DNA of 64,000 nucleotides. It comes from Streptomyces sp. CB01635 (GTDB lineage Bacteria; Actinomycetota; Actinomycetes; Streptomycetales; Streptomycetaceae). Position 1 is the first letter of the stretch. The number at the start of each line of letters is the position of its first letter. Below the pieces are notes generated by a model, which had not been told where the DNA came from, searched no databases, and saw nothing but the letters and a program-made list of their open reading frames with translations. The position numbers and the translations under genes were made by a program. Shown piece after piece: positions 56,267 through 64,000 of the stretch. The stretch is taken from the NCBI RefSeq assembly GCF_002803065.1, contig NZ_NNBL01000003.1, positions 1,075,461 through 1,139,460 of the forward strand, read 5' to 3'.

Positions 56267-57478
56267 GTGTTGATCCGTGACGTCCGTCCGTGGGGTGGCG
56301 AGCGCAGTGACGTCGTCCTGTCAGGTGACCGCATCGTGGCGATCCGCCCGCACGACCCGGCCGCGCAGCCGGACGGTGAGGTGGTGGCGGGCCGCGGCCG
56401 GCTGCTGCTGCCGTCGTTCAGCGACGTGCACGTGCATCTGGACTCGACCCGGATCGGCCTGCCGTTCCGGCCGCACACCGGCGGTCCGGGAGTGTGGACG
56501 ATGACCATGAACGACCGCGAGAACTGGCGCTCCGCGGAGGTCCCGCTCGTGGAGCGCGTCGCGGGCACGCTGGAGCGGATGATCGCCCGCGGCACCACCC
56601 GTGTGCGGTCGTACGCCCAGGTCGACGTGGACTGCAAGCTCGAGAAGTTCGAGGCGGTGGTGGCCGCGAAGGAGAAGTTCGCCGATCAGGCCGAGGTCCA
56701 GATCATGACGTTCCCGCAGGCGGGCATCCTCCGCGAGAAGGGCACCGTCGAATACCTGGAGGCCTCGCTGAAGGGGGGCGCCGACGTGATGGGCGGCATC
56801 GATCCCTGCACCTTGGACCGGGACCCCAAGGGCCACCTGGACGTCGTGTTCGGGCTCGCGGAGAAGTATCAGGTCGAGGTCGACATCCACCTGCACGAGC
56901 CCGGGGAGCTGGGCGTGTTCTCCACCGATCTGATCCTTGAGCGTACCCGGGCGCTCGGCATGCAGGGCAAGGTCACGATGTCCCACGCCTATGAACTGGG
57001 CTCGGTCTCCGAGTCGGTGAGCCGCCGCATCATCGACGACTTCGCCGAGCTGGACATCGCGATGGCCACGGTGGCGCCGTCGGCCCGTGGGCAGCTGTCA
57101 CTGGTCGATCTGACGGAGGCGGGCGTGCGCGTGGGCCTGGGCGAGGACGGCCAGCGCGACTACTGGAGCCCGTACGGCAACTGCGACATGCTCGACCGCA
57201 CCTGGCAGCTCGCCTTCACCAACAACTTCCGCCGTGACGAGCTGATCGAGATGTCCCTGGCGGTCGCGACGATCGGCGGGGCGTCGATCATGAGCCACGA
57301 CGTGGCCCGCCCGGCCGGGGTTGCCGACCGGCCCGGCCTGGCGGTCGGTGACCGCGCCGACCTGCTTCTTGTCGACGGCGAGACACCGTCCAGCGCGGTG
57401 ATGGACCGGGGAACGGACCGCACGGTCCTGCACGACGGAGTGGTCGTCGCCGACCAACTGGCGTTGGTGCGGGGCTGA
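56267..57478 (+). CDS. Cytosine-deaminase-like amidohydrolase
   Basis: A 403-aa metal-dependent hydrolase. GTG 56267 is chosen because AAAGG lies eight bases upstream. The metal HxH is in SDVHVHLDS; further ligands lie in DIHLHEPG, MSHAYELG and the Asp of GLGEDGQRDYWSPYGN, the order seen in CodA-type deaminases. Placed after a peptide-type importer, it may deaminate or hydrolyse the imported nitrogenous compound. Confidence 0.9.
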   Translation: MLIRDVRPWGGERSDVVLSGDRIVAIRPHDPAAQPDGEVVAGRGRLLLPSFSDVHVHLDSTRIGLPFRPHTGGPGVWTMTMNDRENWRSAEVPLVERVAGTLERMIARGTTRVRSYAQVDVDCKLEKFEAVVAAKEKFADQAEVQIMTFPQAGILREKGTVEYLEASLKGGADVMGGIDPCTLDRDPKGHLDVVFGLAEKYQVEVDIHLHEPGELGVFSTDLILERTRALGMQGKVTMSHAYELGSVSESVSRRIIDDFAELDIAMATVAPSARGQLSLVDLTEAGVRVGLGEDGQRDYWSPYGNCDMLDRTWQLAFTNNFRRDELIEMSLAVATIGGASIMSHDVARPAGVADRPGLAVGDRADLLLVDGETPSSAVMDRGTDRTVLHDGVVVADQLALVRG

Positions 57479-57558
57479 TACGAGGCCGCGGGTCTGCGGT
57501 TCAGGACGCGTGATCACCGACGTTGCGGGAGTCCACGACCGTCGACCAGAATGCGGGC

Positions 57559-58200
57559 ATGACGGGTGAACTCAGGCCGGCAGATGACTCTTCCGGACAC
57601 GGCGCGAGGCCCGATCTGCGGGCGTCCGACCGGGACCGGGACCAGGTCGTGGAAATCCTCCAGGTGGCCGCGGGTGACGGTCGGATCACCGCGGAGGAGC
57701 TGGACGAGCGCTTGGACAGTGCGTTGTCCGCCCGTACCGTCGGTGAACTCGCCGCCCTGACAGCCGACTTGCCCTCGGAGGGAATGCCGCCACAGGCCAA
57801 GGAACTCGTCCGGATCGATCAGCGTTTCGGCGATGTCACCTGCGCCGGCCGCTGGCTGGTTCCGCGCCGCATGGAAGTCCGGCTGATGTTCTGCGACGCG
57901 AAGCTCGACTTCACCGACGCGGTGATCACCCACAGGACCCTCGACATCGAGCTCGACCTGCGCGTCGGGGGAAACCTGATCCTGGTCACCAGGCCGGGGG
58001 TCGAAGTCGACACCGACGGCCTGGTGCGCGGCAGCGGAGACATCAGCATCCGGTCGGCGTCCGGCACGGACACCCCCGTCACCCTGCGGGTGCAGCTGGC
58101 CGGACAGTCCCGCGGCGGCGACATCACCGTGCGGCCCCCGCGACGGACGTTCTCGCAGTGGCTGGGCCGCGGCACGCCACCCAGGGGCATCGGCCGCTGA
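57559..58200 (+). CDS. DUF1707 domain protein
   Basis: A 213-aa protein starting at ATG 57559. Residues 17-70 form the DUF1707 module (LRASDRDRDQVVEILQVAAG, LDERLDSALSARTVGEL), common in actinobacterial membrane or regulatory proteins. The rest (RIDQRFGDVTCAGRW, GGNLILVTRPGVEVDTDG) resembles the LiaF C-terminal beta domain. No membrane segment is seen. Function unknown. Confidence 0.85.
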   Translation: MTGELRPADDSSGHGARPDLRASDRDRDQVVEILQVAAGDGRITAEELDERLDSALSARTVGELAALTADLPSEGMPPQAKELVRIDQRFGDVTCAGRWLVPRRMEVRLMFCDAKLDFTDAVITHRTLDIELDLRVGGNLILVTRPGVEVDTDGLVRGSGDISIRSASGTDTPVTLRVQLAGQSRGGDITVRPPRRTFSQWLGRGTPPRGIGR

Positions 58201-58224
58201 GCGGGGGCGGGGGCGGGGGCGGAG
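58201..58224. repeat. Short G-rich hexamer repeat
   Basis: GCGGGG-type hexamers repeat about four times between the convergent DUF1707 and GntR genes. The run could form unusual structure or act as a weak terminator. Confidence 0.6.
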
Positions 58225-58237
58225 GCCGGGGCTGTGG

Positions 58238-58876
58238 TCAGTGGGGGCCGTTGGCGATCGCGCGCCGGCTGCTCGCCAGGTGCTCGACGACGAGTTCCTC
58301 GACGAGTGAGACATCGCGGTCCTCGATGGCGCCGTAGAGGGCCTCGTGTTCCAACGCCATCGCCAGCAGGTCGTCGTGCTGGCCAAGGAGCCACCGCATC
58401 CGGCTGCGCAATGTGACTTCGAGCTCGCTCAGCAACTCGTTGGCCGCCATCGACGTCACCGTCTCGTGGAAGTCGGCCGCCGCGCGCCGGGCGCGCACGG
58501 CGTCGCCCGCCCGGGCGGCGGTCAGCTCCTCGTCCAGTTTCGTCCGCAGCTGCTCGAGCCCGGCACGGTCACGTCGTTGAGCTGCGAGACGGAACGTCAT
58601 CACCTCAAGGGCCTCGCGGACCTCGTTCAGATCCGCGATGTCCGTAGGTGTGAACTCCCTTACGACCGCCCACGTCCGCGGTCGCGGCGTGACCAGACCC
58701 TCGGCGACGAGCACACGCAGGGCATCGCGCACGGGTACGCGGCTCACCCCTATCTGCGCCGCCAGCTCACGCTCGACGAGCTTGCTGCCGGGCTTGCGCA
58801 CACCGTCGAGAATGTCGTCCCGGAGCTGCCGCGTAACCCGCTCCGACTCCGGCTCGAACTCCCCAGAACCTGCCAT
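58238..58876 (-). CDS. FCD-domain GntR regulator
   Basis: A 212-aa GntR protein. The winged helix has VERELAAQIGVSRVPVRDALRVLVAEG, and the C-terminal FCD domain is all-helical with EVREALEVMTFRLAAQRR and the His residues of DFHETVT and ALEHEALYGAI that bind metal or ligand. Close to the importer and its amidohydrolases, it is the best candidate for binding the TTGGT-N2-ACCAA sites at 49975 and 50180. Confidence 0.92.
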   Translation of the reverse strand: MAGSGEFEPESERVTRQLRDDILDGVRKPGSKLVERELAAQIGVSRVPVRDALRVLVAEGLVTPRPRTWAVVREFTPTDIADLNEVREALEVMTFRLAAQRRDRAGLEQLRTKLDEELTAARAGDAVRARRAAADFHETVTSMAANELLSELEVTLRSRMRWLLGQHDDLLAMALEHEALYGAIEDRDVSLVEELVVEHLASSRRAIANGPH

Positions 58877-58939
58877 GCCCCGAGTCTCGCACGGCAGCGG
58901 AACCGTTCGGTGTGCGGTCGGGGTGAAGCGGGCGGCGCG

Positions 58940-59638
58940 TCAAGGTGTGCGGGCGAGCTCGATGAGGTGCTGTGCCGTGGCTTCCGGGGCGATGATCTGG
59001 TGGAGGTGTTCGCCCGGCAGGTGTGCCAGGCGCCAGCCGCGTTCGCGGGCTTCGGCGGCGGCTTCCTCGTACGGCGGGGCGAACAGCAGGTAGGAACACG
59101 GGTGGTCGTCCCACCCGTCCGGGACGGGGACGCGCTGCTCGTAGTAGGACAGCGGCAGGGTGGGCTGTTCCTCGACGACGGTCTGACGCATCGTCGGATC
59201 CGAGAACATGGGTGCCACGTCGGCCTCGTCCCACCAGTCGGTCCAGCGCGGCAGTCTGCCGTTCACAGCCATGGGGGTGAGGAACTCCAGCAACTCCGGT
59301 GGTGCCAGGGGAGTTGGTCCGACGCGGGCCGGCAGCGCGGCATCGACGAAGATCGAGCCGCTCACCGGATGGTCGAGCCCCGTGCGGATCACGGGGAGGA
59401 ACAAGCCGGCGTTGCTGTGGGCCACCAACGTGACGGGGCTGCCGGCCGGAACCTCCCGGAGTCCGTCACGGACGGCGCTGACGACGCGGGGCCAGAAGGG
59501 TGGGGCACCGGCGCCGATGTGCAGGAGTGACGGCACCCGCACCTGGTGACCCCTCGCCATGAGGTGCTCGGCTACCGGGTACCAGGTCGAGGGACCCACG
59601 GAGGGACTGTGTACGAGAACGAAGACCGCCTGCGTCAT
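58940..59638 (-). CDS. Alpha/beta hydrolase
   Basis: A 232-aa hydrolase. ATG 59638 starts MTQAVFVLVHSPSVGPSTW, the oxyanion region. The nucleophile elbow is LVAHSNAGLF with Ser, the acid likely in SIFVDAALPA or a later Asp, and the His in PGEHLHQI near the end. It resembles short actinobacterial esterase-like proteins. Substrate unknown. Confidence 0.87.
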   Translation of the reverse strand: MTQAVFVLVHSPSVGPSTWYPVAEHLMARGHQVRVPSLLHIGAGAPPFWPRVVSAVRDGLREVPAGSPVTLVAHSNAGLFLPVIRTGLDHPVSGSIFVDAALPARVGPTPLAPPELLEFLTPMAVNGRLPRWTDWWDEADVAPMFSDPTMRQTVVEEQPTLPLSYYEQRVPVPDGWDDHPCSYLLFAPPYEEAAAEARERGWRLAHLPGEHLHQIIAPEATAQHLIELARTP

Positions 59639-59943
59639 TCGACGATTCTGCCGCCCATGCCCCGCCGGAGGTGAGGTCTTGGCTGACAGCAGAAGACCTC
59701 GTACAGGCCCGGTGCGCCGGCGACGCAGAGCTGATCCATACGCGGGTCGTCGACGCGCCGCAGACGCACGGCGACGTCCTCGTTGCGCCGAACGGCACGG
59801 GGCGCTGCGGTACGCCTCCCCGACGACGTCGGTGAGGGGGACCGAGGCCCCGACCTGTGAGGCCCGGTCCCCTTCACTTCCGTCTGGCTGACCCCTGACG
59901 GGTGGGCCGCCGAGAGCGCCGGCCGGACTGAAGTGCCGTTCCG
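59639..59943. other. Region between hydrolase and secreted-protein genes, with terminator
   Basis: An 8-bp dyad GGGGACCG/CGGTCCCC (59837-59844 and 59865-59872) lies about 70 bp after the end of the leftward gene at 59944 and is probably its terminator. Between 59640 and 59830 broken minus-strand frames read protein-like (VRLRRVDDPRMDQLCVAG), but no gene can be defined. Confidence 0.5.
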
Positions 59944-60450
59944 TCAGGCGTACGTCCAACGCCAGGCGTTGGAGCTGTACACGCACTTGATGCGCGTGCC
60001 GCCCTCGTTGGTGGTGACGGCGCCGTGATCGCTGTTGCGGCAGAACTGGCCGGCCGAATAGCAGTTGCCCGCGTTGGAGGTGATCGAGCAGGTGCCGGTG
60101 GTGTCCTGGCTGCCGCTTCCACTGCCCGTATCGCTGCCCGTATCGCTGCCGGTGTCGGCTGCAGCCCGGGCGGTCTTGGTGACGGTGACCGTGGGGCGCG
60201 GCTTCGCCTTGGCCTTGATGGTCTCCGTGACGGTCGGCGCGGGCTCCGGCGTGGCGGTCACGGTGGTGGTGACGGTCGGCGCGGGCTTGGCCTCGGCGGC
60301 GACGGGCTGCTGATCGCCGTTCCCGGCGCCCACTATGAGCGCGCCGGTGAGCAGTAGCCCCGACCCGCCGAGCCACACGCGCTTCCGCTTGCGCAGCGGA
60401 CGGGTGTCAACCGGGCGCGGCGCGGGCGGCGTTGTGTACGAGTTGGTCAT
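59944..60450 (-). CDS. Membrane-anchored protein with Thr/Pro-rich stalk and Cys-rich end
   Basis: A 168-aa protein. A basic segment RPLRKRKRVWLGG precedes one membrane helix (GSGLLLTGALIVGAG), then a stalk rich in PTVT and TGSD repeats, then a compact end with four Cys (GTCSITSNAGNCYSAGQFC, IKCVYSSNAWRWTYA) that may form two disulfides. The C-terminal domain would face the wall. Function unknown. Confidence 0.8.
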   Translation of the reverse strand: MTNSYTTPPAPRPVDTRPLRKRKRVWLGGSGLLLTGALIVGAGNGDQQPVAAEAKPAPTVTTTVTATPEPAPTVTETIKAKAKPRPTVTVTKTARAAADTGSDTGSDTGSGSGSQDTTGTCSITSNAGNCYSAGQFCRNSDHGAVTTNEGGTRIKCVYSSNAWRWTYA

Positions 60451-60628
60451 GTCGTCCCCCCTGAGGTGTTACAGGTGGGATGAGGCTATTGCGTCGGCGC
60501 AGTATGTGAAGGAAATATGAACAACAGGTGATTGATTTGTGACTTCATTGTTGTATGGCCTCCGAAGTCCATCTCCCTAACACGTGACGGTGACCTGCTC
60601 GAGCGGCTCGCGGCAGGCGCCGCCCGGC

Positions 60629-61864
60629 TCACTGCCATTGCCGCGCATGGGCGGCGATGGCGCCCAGCACCTCCGGCATGTCTTGTTCCGGTGCGCCTAT
60701 CAGTACCTGCGAGCCGCGGCCCGGGCCGTCGAGAACCTCGCAGACGGCGACGAGGGGGTGGGTCGGTTGGGACTGCGGCCCGCGGGTGTACCAGCGCTCC
60801 TGTTCTGCTCTACGTGCGCGTGCTTCTTCGTCGAGGTAGGGCTGGATCGAGTACCGGCGTACTGCGCGCGGGTCGCTGCGGTACGGCGGCCGTACGGTGA
60901 TCACGCGCAGCGGACCCGGCAGCGGCTTCAGCGCCACCTTCGCGGCCGGGTCGGGGGTCGTGCCGATGACCTCCGGTCCTACGTACAGCGGGCCCTTGAT
61001 GCCGAGTTTCCATGGGCCGGTGCCGGAGACACCGCCGTCCACCGGGTGCACTTCGACCGGCCGAACCGGCTCCACGTCGCACTTGCGCGGCAGCCGGATC
61101 CGCGTCCACCGGCGCAGCCCGAGCAGAGCGGGTACCAGGAGGGCCACGGCCGCCACCGCGAAGCTCAGCACCACCGCTCCGGGCCGGGGCTCGATCAACG
61201 CCGCCATTGCCCCGACGCCGCCCGCGGTGGCCAGGGCGAGTACAGGTGCGAGCCACTGCCACGCCATCGTCAGCGGGTTGCGCCGACCACGCAGCAGCAG
61301 CCACATCGCTGCCCACAGCGGCCCGAGTCCGAGCCCCCAAAGGACGGAGGCCAGGGCCGCGGGCGCGGTGAAGAGCCGTCCCGGGTAGTGGCTGGTGTGT
61401 ACGACGGACCTGTCGTCGCCGCTGTCCTTCCCTGCCTGGATCATGCGTACCGAATCGCGCCACCAGAACAGCGTCACCGGCTCCCCGGCACGTGCCCGCC
61501 CGTACACCGAGTCCCGCTCGTCGTGGGAGCGGTGATCGCTGTAGGCGAGTTCCATCGTGCGGCGGTGGTCGGCCCGGGTCAGTTCCAGGGTGTACTTGGT
61601 GCTGGAGCGTTTGAGTGAGTAGGCGGAGTCCCGGACGGTGACGCGTTCGCGCTGCAGGCAGTACGGCTTGCGGTTGAGGTCTCCGCACACCTTCAACTGG
61701 CCGGTGCGATGACCGTTCTCGACGACGGCCACCTTCGAGAAGTCGACGTCGTCCTCCCGTGCCTGTTGCGCGGTCTGCCACAGCGGCCAGGCCGCGCCGA
61801 GCAGTACGACGGCCAGCAGTAGACACACTCCCGCGCGGACGAAGTCCCCGACCCCAGATCTCAT
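60629..61864 (-). CDS. Hypothetical multi-pass membrane protein
   Basis: A 411-aa protein. One membrane helix at the N-terminus (GVCLLLAVVLLGAAWPLW) is followed by an extracytoplasmic domain with CGDLNRKPYC, whose two Cys may pair, then four helices around residues 165-260, and a cytoplasmic C-terminus of about 150 residues. The layout resembles DUF3592-like Streptomyces proteins. No function is inferred. Confidence 0.8.
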   Translation of the reverse strand: MRSGVGDFVRAGVCLLLAVVLLGAAWPLWQTAQQAREDDVDFSKVAVVENGHRTGQLKVCGDLNRKPYCLQRERVTVRDSAYSLKRSSTKYTLELTRADHRRTMELAYSDHRSHDERDSVYGRARAGEPVTLFWWRDSVRMIQAGKDSGDDRSVVHTSHYPGRLFTAPAALASVLWGLGLGPLWAAMWLLLRGRRNPLTMAWQWLAPVLALATAGGVGAMAALIEPRPGAVVLSFAVAAVALLVPALLGLRRWTRIRLPRKCDVEPVRPVEVHPVDGGVSGTGPWKLGIKGPLYVGPEVIGTTPDPAAKVALKPLPGPLRVITVRPPYRSDPRAVRRYSIQPYLDEEARARRAEQERWYTRGPQSQPTHPLVAVCEVLDGPGRGSQVLIGAPEQDMPEVLGAIAAHARQWQ

Positions 61865-62224
61865 ATGCCCCTCACTGCCCGAATCCCTGCCCAGTGCCTC
61901 ACCCTTCGGGGTGGGGCGCGGGCATCCTACTCAGCGGGATCACGCGGCCGGCAGGTGATTGGTTCCGTCGTGCACGCGCCCGATGTCGACTCACAGACAC
62001 GGCATCCATGGACTGAGCGCTGACGACTCCCCAGCGCGGCTCGGGGATTCTTTCCGGAGGCGTACGGCCATGACCAGGCCCTGGACTTCTCGCTGTACGC
62101 CGTCCGCCGCCTGGGCATCGAGCCACCGGCCGGGAGCCGAGACGCCGCACCGCGTCGCCGGAAGCCACTGGGCTGCCCGCGGAGGTATGGCCAGGCGGGC
62201 CCTAACTACAGGGGGGAACATCCC
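61865..62224. other. 360-bp region before the small secreted protein
   Basis: It begins with a small hairpin with TTCG loop (CACCC-TTCG-GGGTG near 61906-61919). A plus-strand stretch near 62040-62130 reads like the end of a gene (AYGHDQALDFSLYAVRRLG) without start or stop context, so it may be a remnant. The GGGGGGAA before 62225 is the ribosome site of the next gene. Confidence 0.4.
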
Positions 62225-63001
62225 ATGCAGATCACCAAGCGAGTCGCCTCGGTCGCCGCCGGCGGCCTCGTGATCACCGCTGCGGCTCTCGGATTCGGAG
62301 CTGGGCCCGCGGGCGCGGCACCTTCGGTCTCCTTCCACAATTCGCCCGACCCGAACGGCACGACGATCTACGCGTGCATCCGCGCCGAACTCGCCGTCGG
62401 CCTCCCGGCGAACACCGATCACGACACCGCTCCGGCTGTCCACTGCAACACCCAGAACCTTCCGGACGGCCACACCTTCAGCATGCGCGTTTGTGTGGTG
62501 AAGGGCGAGGCCATCTGCTCCCGGTGGTACACGGCCCCGCACTCCCGGAGTGCGGGGCCCGCGGTGTCTCCATCGGCCCGTCCAGACCACTCAAGGCTGA
62601 GCCGCGTCTCTGCCTGCGGGGCGAACCGGGGGCGCCATGCGGCTCACCGGGCCGTCGTTGCCGGGCGTTGCGGGAGCCGGGTGAGGGTGGCCGTTGCCGC
62701 GAGGGAGAGCGTGACGCCGACGGCGGCGGCGATGGTCGTCGCCCAGTCCGTGTCGAGGGAGTCGGACAGGACGGCGCCGGTGAGCCGGCTGCCGCCGTAC
62801 AGGAGGGCCACTGCCGCGAGTGCGGCCGGCCAGCGGTGCCGCACGCCCGTGATGATGTCGTCGATGACGTTCAGGACGACGATCACCATCATGATGTCGG
62901 CGCCGCCGTACTCCTCGGCCCCACCGGCCGCGGTGACCGCCGTCCCGACGGCGATCGACGCCAGCCAGATCCCTGTCAGGCGCGCGTACGAAGTGGGTTG
63001 A
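62225..63001 (+). CDS. Small secreted protein, apparently with lost stop codon
   Basis: The first 103 or so codons look genuine: a signal peptide ending PAGAA, then SVSFHNSPDPNGTTIYACIR and FSMRVCVVKGEAICSRWYTA, a beta-rich domain with four Cys. Coding likeness ends there, exactly at a perfect 12-bp terminator hairpin, yet the frame has no stop until 63001, inside the antisense of the next gene. Either a stop was lost or a base change occurred near 62530. The real product is probably about 105 aa. Function unknown. Confidence 0.55.
   Translation: MQITKRVASVAAGGLVITAAALGFGAGPAGAAPSVSFHNSPDPNGTTIYACIRAELAVGLPANTDHDTAPAVHCNTQNLPDGHTFSMRVCVVKGEAICSRWYTAPHSRSAGPAVSPSARPDHSRLSRVSACGANRGRHAAHRAVVAGRCGSRVRVAVAARESVTPTAAAMVVAQSVSRESDRTAPVSRLPPYRRATAASAAGQRCRTPVMMSSMTFRTTITIMMSAPPYSSAPPAAVTAVPTAIDASQIPVRRAYEVG
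62533..62559 (+). terminator. Terminator of the small secreted-protein gene
   Basis: GGCCCCGCACTC and GAGTGCGGGGCC (62533-62544 and 62548-62559) pair perfectly around a 3-nt loop. It lies inside the extended frame of the gene it should follow. Confidence 0.8.
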
Positions 63002-63069
63002 TGCCGTTCCGTACCGCGCGGAAGCCAGAAGAACCGCGTGATGTGCTGGGCGACCGTGTATTTCGCCAT
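62644..63069 (-). CDS. Small multi-pass membrane protein
   Basis: A 141-aa protein with about four hydrophobic segments: LTGIWLASIAVGTAVTAAGG, IMMVIVVLNVIDDIITGV, WPAALAAVALLYGGSRL and TTIAAAVGVTLSLAATATL. The charged N-terminus (FFWLPRGTERHQPTSYARL) would be cytoplasmic. No family name is certain. Confidence 0.75.
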   Translation of the reverse strand: MAKYTVAQHITRFFWLPRGTERHQPTSYARLTGIWLASIAVGTAVTAAGGAEEYGGADIMMVIVVLNVIDDIITGVRHRWPAALAAVALLYGGSRLTGAVLSDSLDTDWATTIAAAVGVTLSLAATATLTRLPQRPATTAR

Positions 63070-63209
63070 GGCCCGCGTCCCCGTTCCCCGTTGTCGGCTC
63101 CTGCCGGCGCTCTGTGGTTGGACACACGACGGCGCGCCGCGGTTGTGCCGAGCGGAACCGGCCGGAAATTACGCGCGGTTCACTGATCGTGCCCGGTACC
63201 TTCGGCCGC

Positions 63210-63935
63210 ATGGCAGATGAGGGTTTTGAGCATCCACGGCTCGCCGCGGTATATGACGCACTCGATCCCGACCGCAGCGATCTCGACGCCTACGTGGGTA
63301 TGGCGGAGGAGTTCGGAGCACGTCACGTGCTGGACATCGGCTGTGGGACGGGGGTGTTCGCGCTGCTGCTGGCCGATCGGGGGATCGACGTCGTGGGGGT
63401 CGACCCCGCGCGGGCGTCCGTCGATGTGGCCCGGGGCAAGCCCGGCAGCGAGCGGGTGCGCTGGATCTGCGGTGACGCGTCAGCGCTCCCGCCCCTGCGG
63501 TCGGATCTGGCGACCATGACGGCGAACGTCGCGCAGGCCATCGTCGATCCGAAGGTCTGGCAACGGACGCTGCAAGGGGCGTACGAGGCACTGCGACCCG
63601 GCGGTCGCCTGGTGTTCGAGACCCGGGACCCGGCCAGGCGCGCCTGGGAGGAGTGGAACCGCGAGGAGTCGTACTCACAGACGCGGATCCCGGGAGTCGG
63701 TGTGGTCGAGAGCTGGGTCGAGGTGACGGACGTGAGCGGGCCCCTGGTGACCTTTCGGTGGACGTACGTATTCTCCGGGGACGGTGACGTGCTGACGTCC
63801 GATTCCACGTTGCGGTTCCGCGAACGGCCGGAAATCGAGGGGCAGTTGGCCGCACACGGGTTCGTGGTCGAGGAGGTTCGTGACGCCGCTGACCGTCCCG
63901 GCAGGGAGTTCGTCTTTGTGGCACGGCGTCCGTAG
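63210..63935 (+). CDS. Class I SAM-dependent methyltransferase
   Basis: A 241-aa enzyme starting at ATG 63210 (MADEGFEHPRLAAVYDALDP). Motif I is VLDIGCGTGVFALLLADRG, the acidic end of strand 2 is VVGVDPARASVDVA, and WICGDASALPPL, TANVAQAI and LRPGGRLVFETR follow. The N-terminal YDALDPDRSDLDAYVGMAEE is typical of a Streptomyces group of small-molecule methyltransferases. Substrate unknown. Confidence 0.92.
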   Translation: MADEGFEHPRLAAVYDALDPDRSDLDAYVGMAEEFGARHVLDIGCGTGVFALLLADRGIDVVGVDPARASVDVARGKPGSERVRWICGDASALPPLRSDLATMTANVAQAIVDPKVWQRTLQGAYEALRPGGRLVFETRDPARRAWEEWNREESYSQTRIPGVGVVESWVEVTDVSGPLVTFRWTYVFSGDGDVLTSDSTLRFRERPEIEGQLAAHGFVVEEVRDAADRPGREFVFVARRP

Positions 63936-63960
63936 GGGCCACCGCATGCCCCCACGGACG

Positions 63961-63988
63961 CCGGCGCCTGAGCCGGCCTCGGCGCCGG
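63961..63988 (+). terminator. Terminator after the last methyltransferase
   Basis: CCGGCGCC and GGCGCCGG pair perfectly around a 12-nt loop, 26 bp after the stop. Confidence 0.65.
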
Positions 63989-64000
63989 ATTCACACCGAG

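Noticed and set aside
58201..58224. CRISPR or microsatellite array
   Set aside because: Only about four short G-rich hexamers without spacers; no CRISPR repeats or cas genes in the window.

Overview
The window is about 70% G+C, with G/C-ending codons, many GTG starts, a chaplin gene, mycothiol-type DinB proteins and a dense set of TetR, GntR, MarR and Fur regulators. It reads as a chromosomal segment of a Streptomyces species. I see no rRNA, tRNA, CRISPR array, transposase or phage gene, so the accessory content looks like ordinary chromosomal-arm metabolism rather than a mobile island.

Layout. 1-9.7 kb: catalase-peroxidase katG divergent from a Fur-family regulator, a secreted KNH-like protein, an SDR-like protein without the catalytic Tyr/Lys, a chaplin, two TetR regulators (one divergent from an aldo/keto reductase across paired palindromes), an ankyrin protein and a secreted HAD phosphatase. 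9.8-12.5 kb: GrpB, a methyltransferase, an SDR, and the decayed remains of the TetR gene that probably once controlled that SDR. 12.5-18.6 kb: two APC-type permeases (the second KimA-like) around a kinase-less DUF4118 (KdpD-type) membrane protein. 18.7-22.2 kb: a YtrA-type GntR/ABC operon with a duplicated operator, then an S66 peptidase.

22.4-36.3 kb is the most interesting part. On one side lie a glutamine-synthetase-like ligase and a P450. Divergent from them is an operon of [3Fe-4S] ferredoxin, ferredoxin reductase, acetoacetate-decarboxylase-family protein, aldehyde dehydrogenase, HpaD-type extradiol dioxygenase and HpaG-type FAH protein. A TetR, an APC permease, a PuuC-like dehydrogenase, a PuuD-like gamma-glutamyl hydrolase and a MarR regulator follow. 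Five copies of a GTTT-N6-AAAC-type palindrome sit at the promoters of these units, several exactly at the predicted transcription start, so the set looks like one regulon. I infer a pathway that imports an amine, gamma-glutamylates it, oxidises and deglutamylates it, and cleaves a homoprotocatechuate-like ring by the meta route.

36.3-39.5 kb: an alkylation-repair cluster (Ogt, two Oxygenase-NA paralogues, an Ada-type zinc domain fused to a binding-protein-like domain), with a shared 16-bp element upstream of two of the genes. 39.7-48.4 kb: small stress and housekeeping genes, a GlxA regulator divergent from a quinone-oxidoreductase-like enzyme, and a LacI remnant. 48.5-58.9 kb: an oligopeptide-type ABC importer flanked by two amidohydrolases and an FCD-type GntR regulator, with matching palindromes in the divergent control region. 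58.9-64 kb: an alpha/beta hydrolase, secreted and membrane proteins of unknown function, a small secreted protein that seems to have lost its stop codon, and a methyltransferase.
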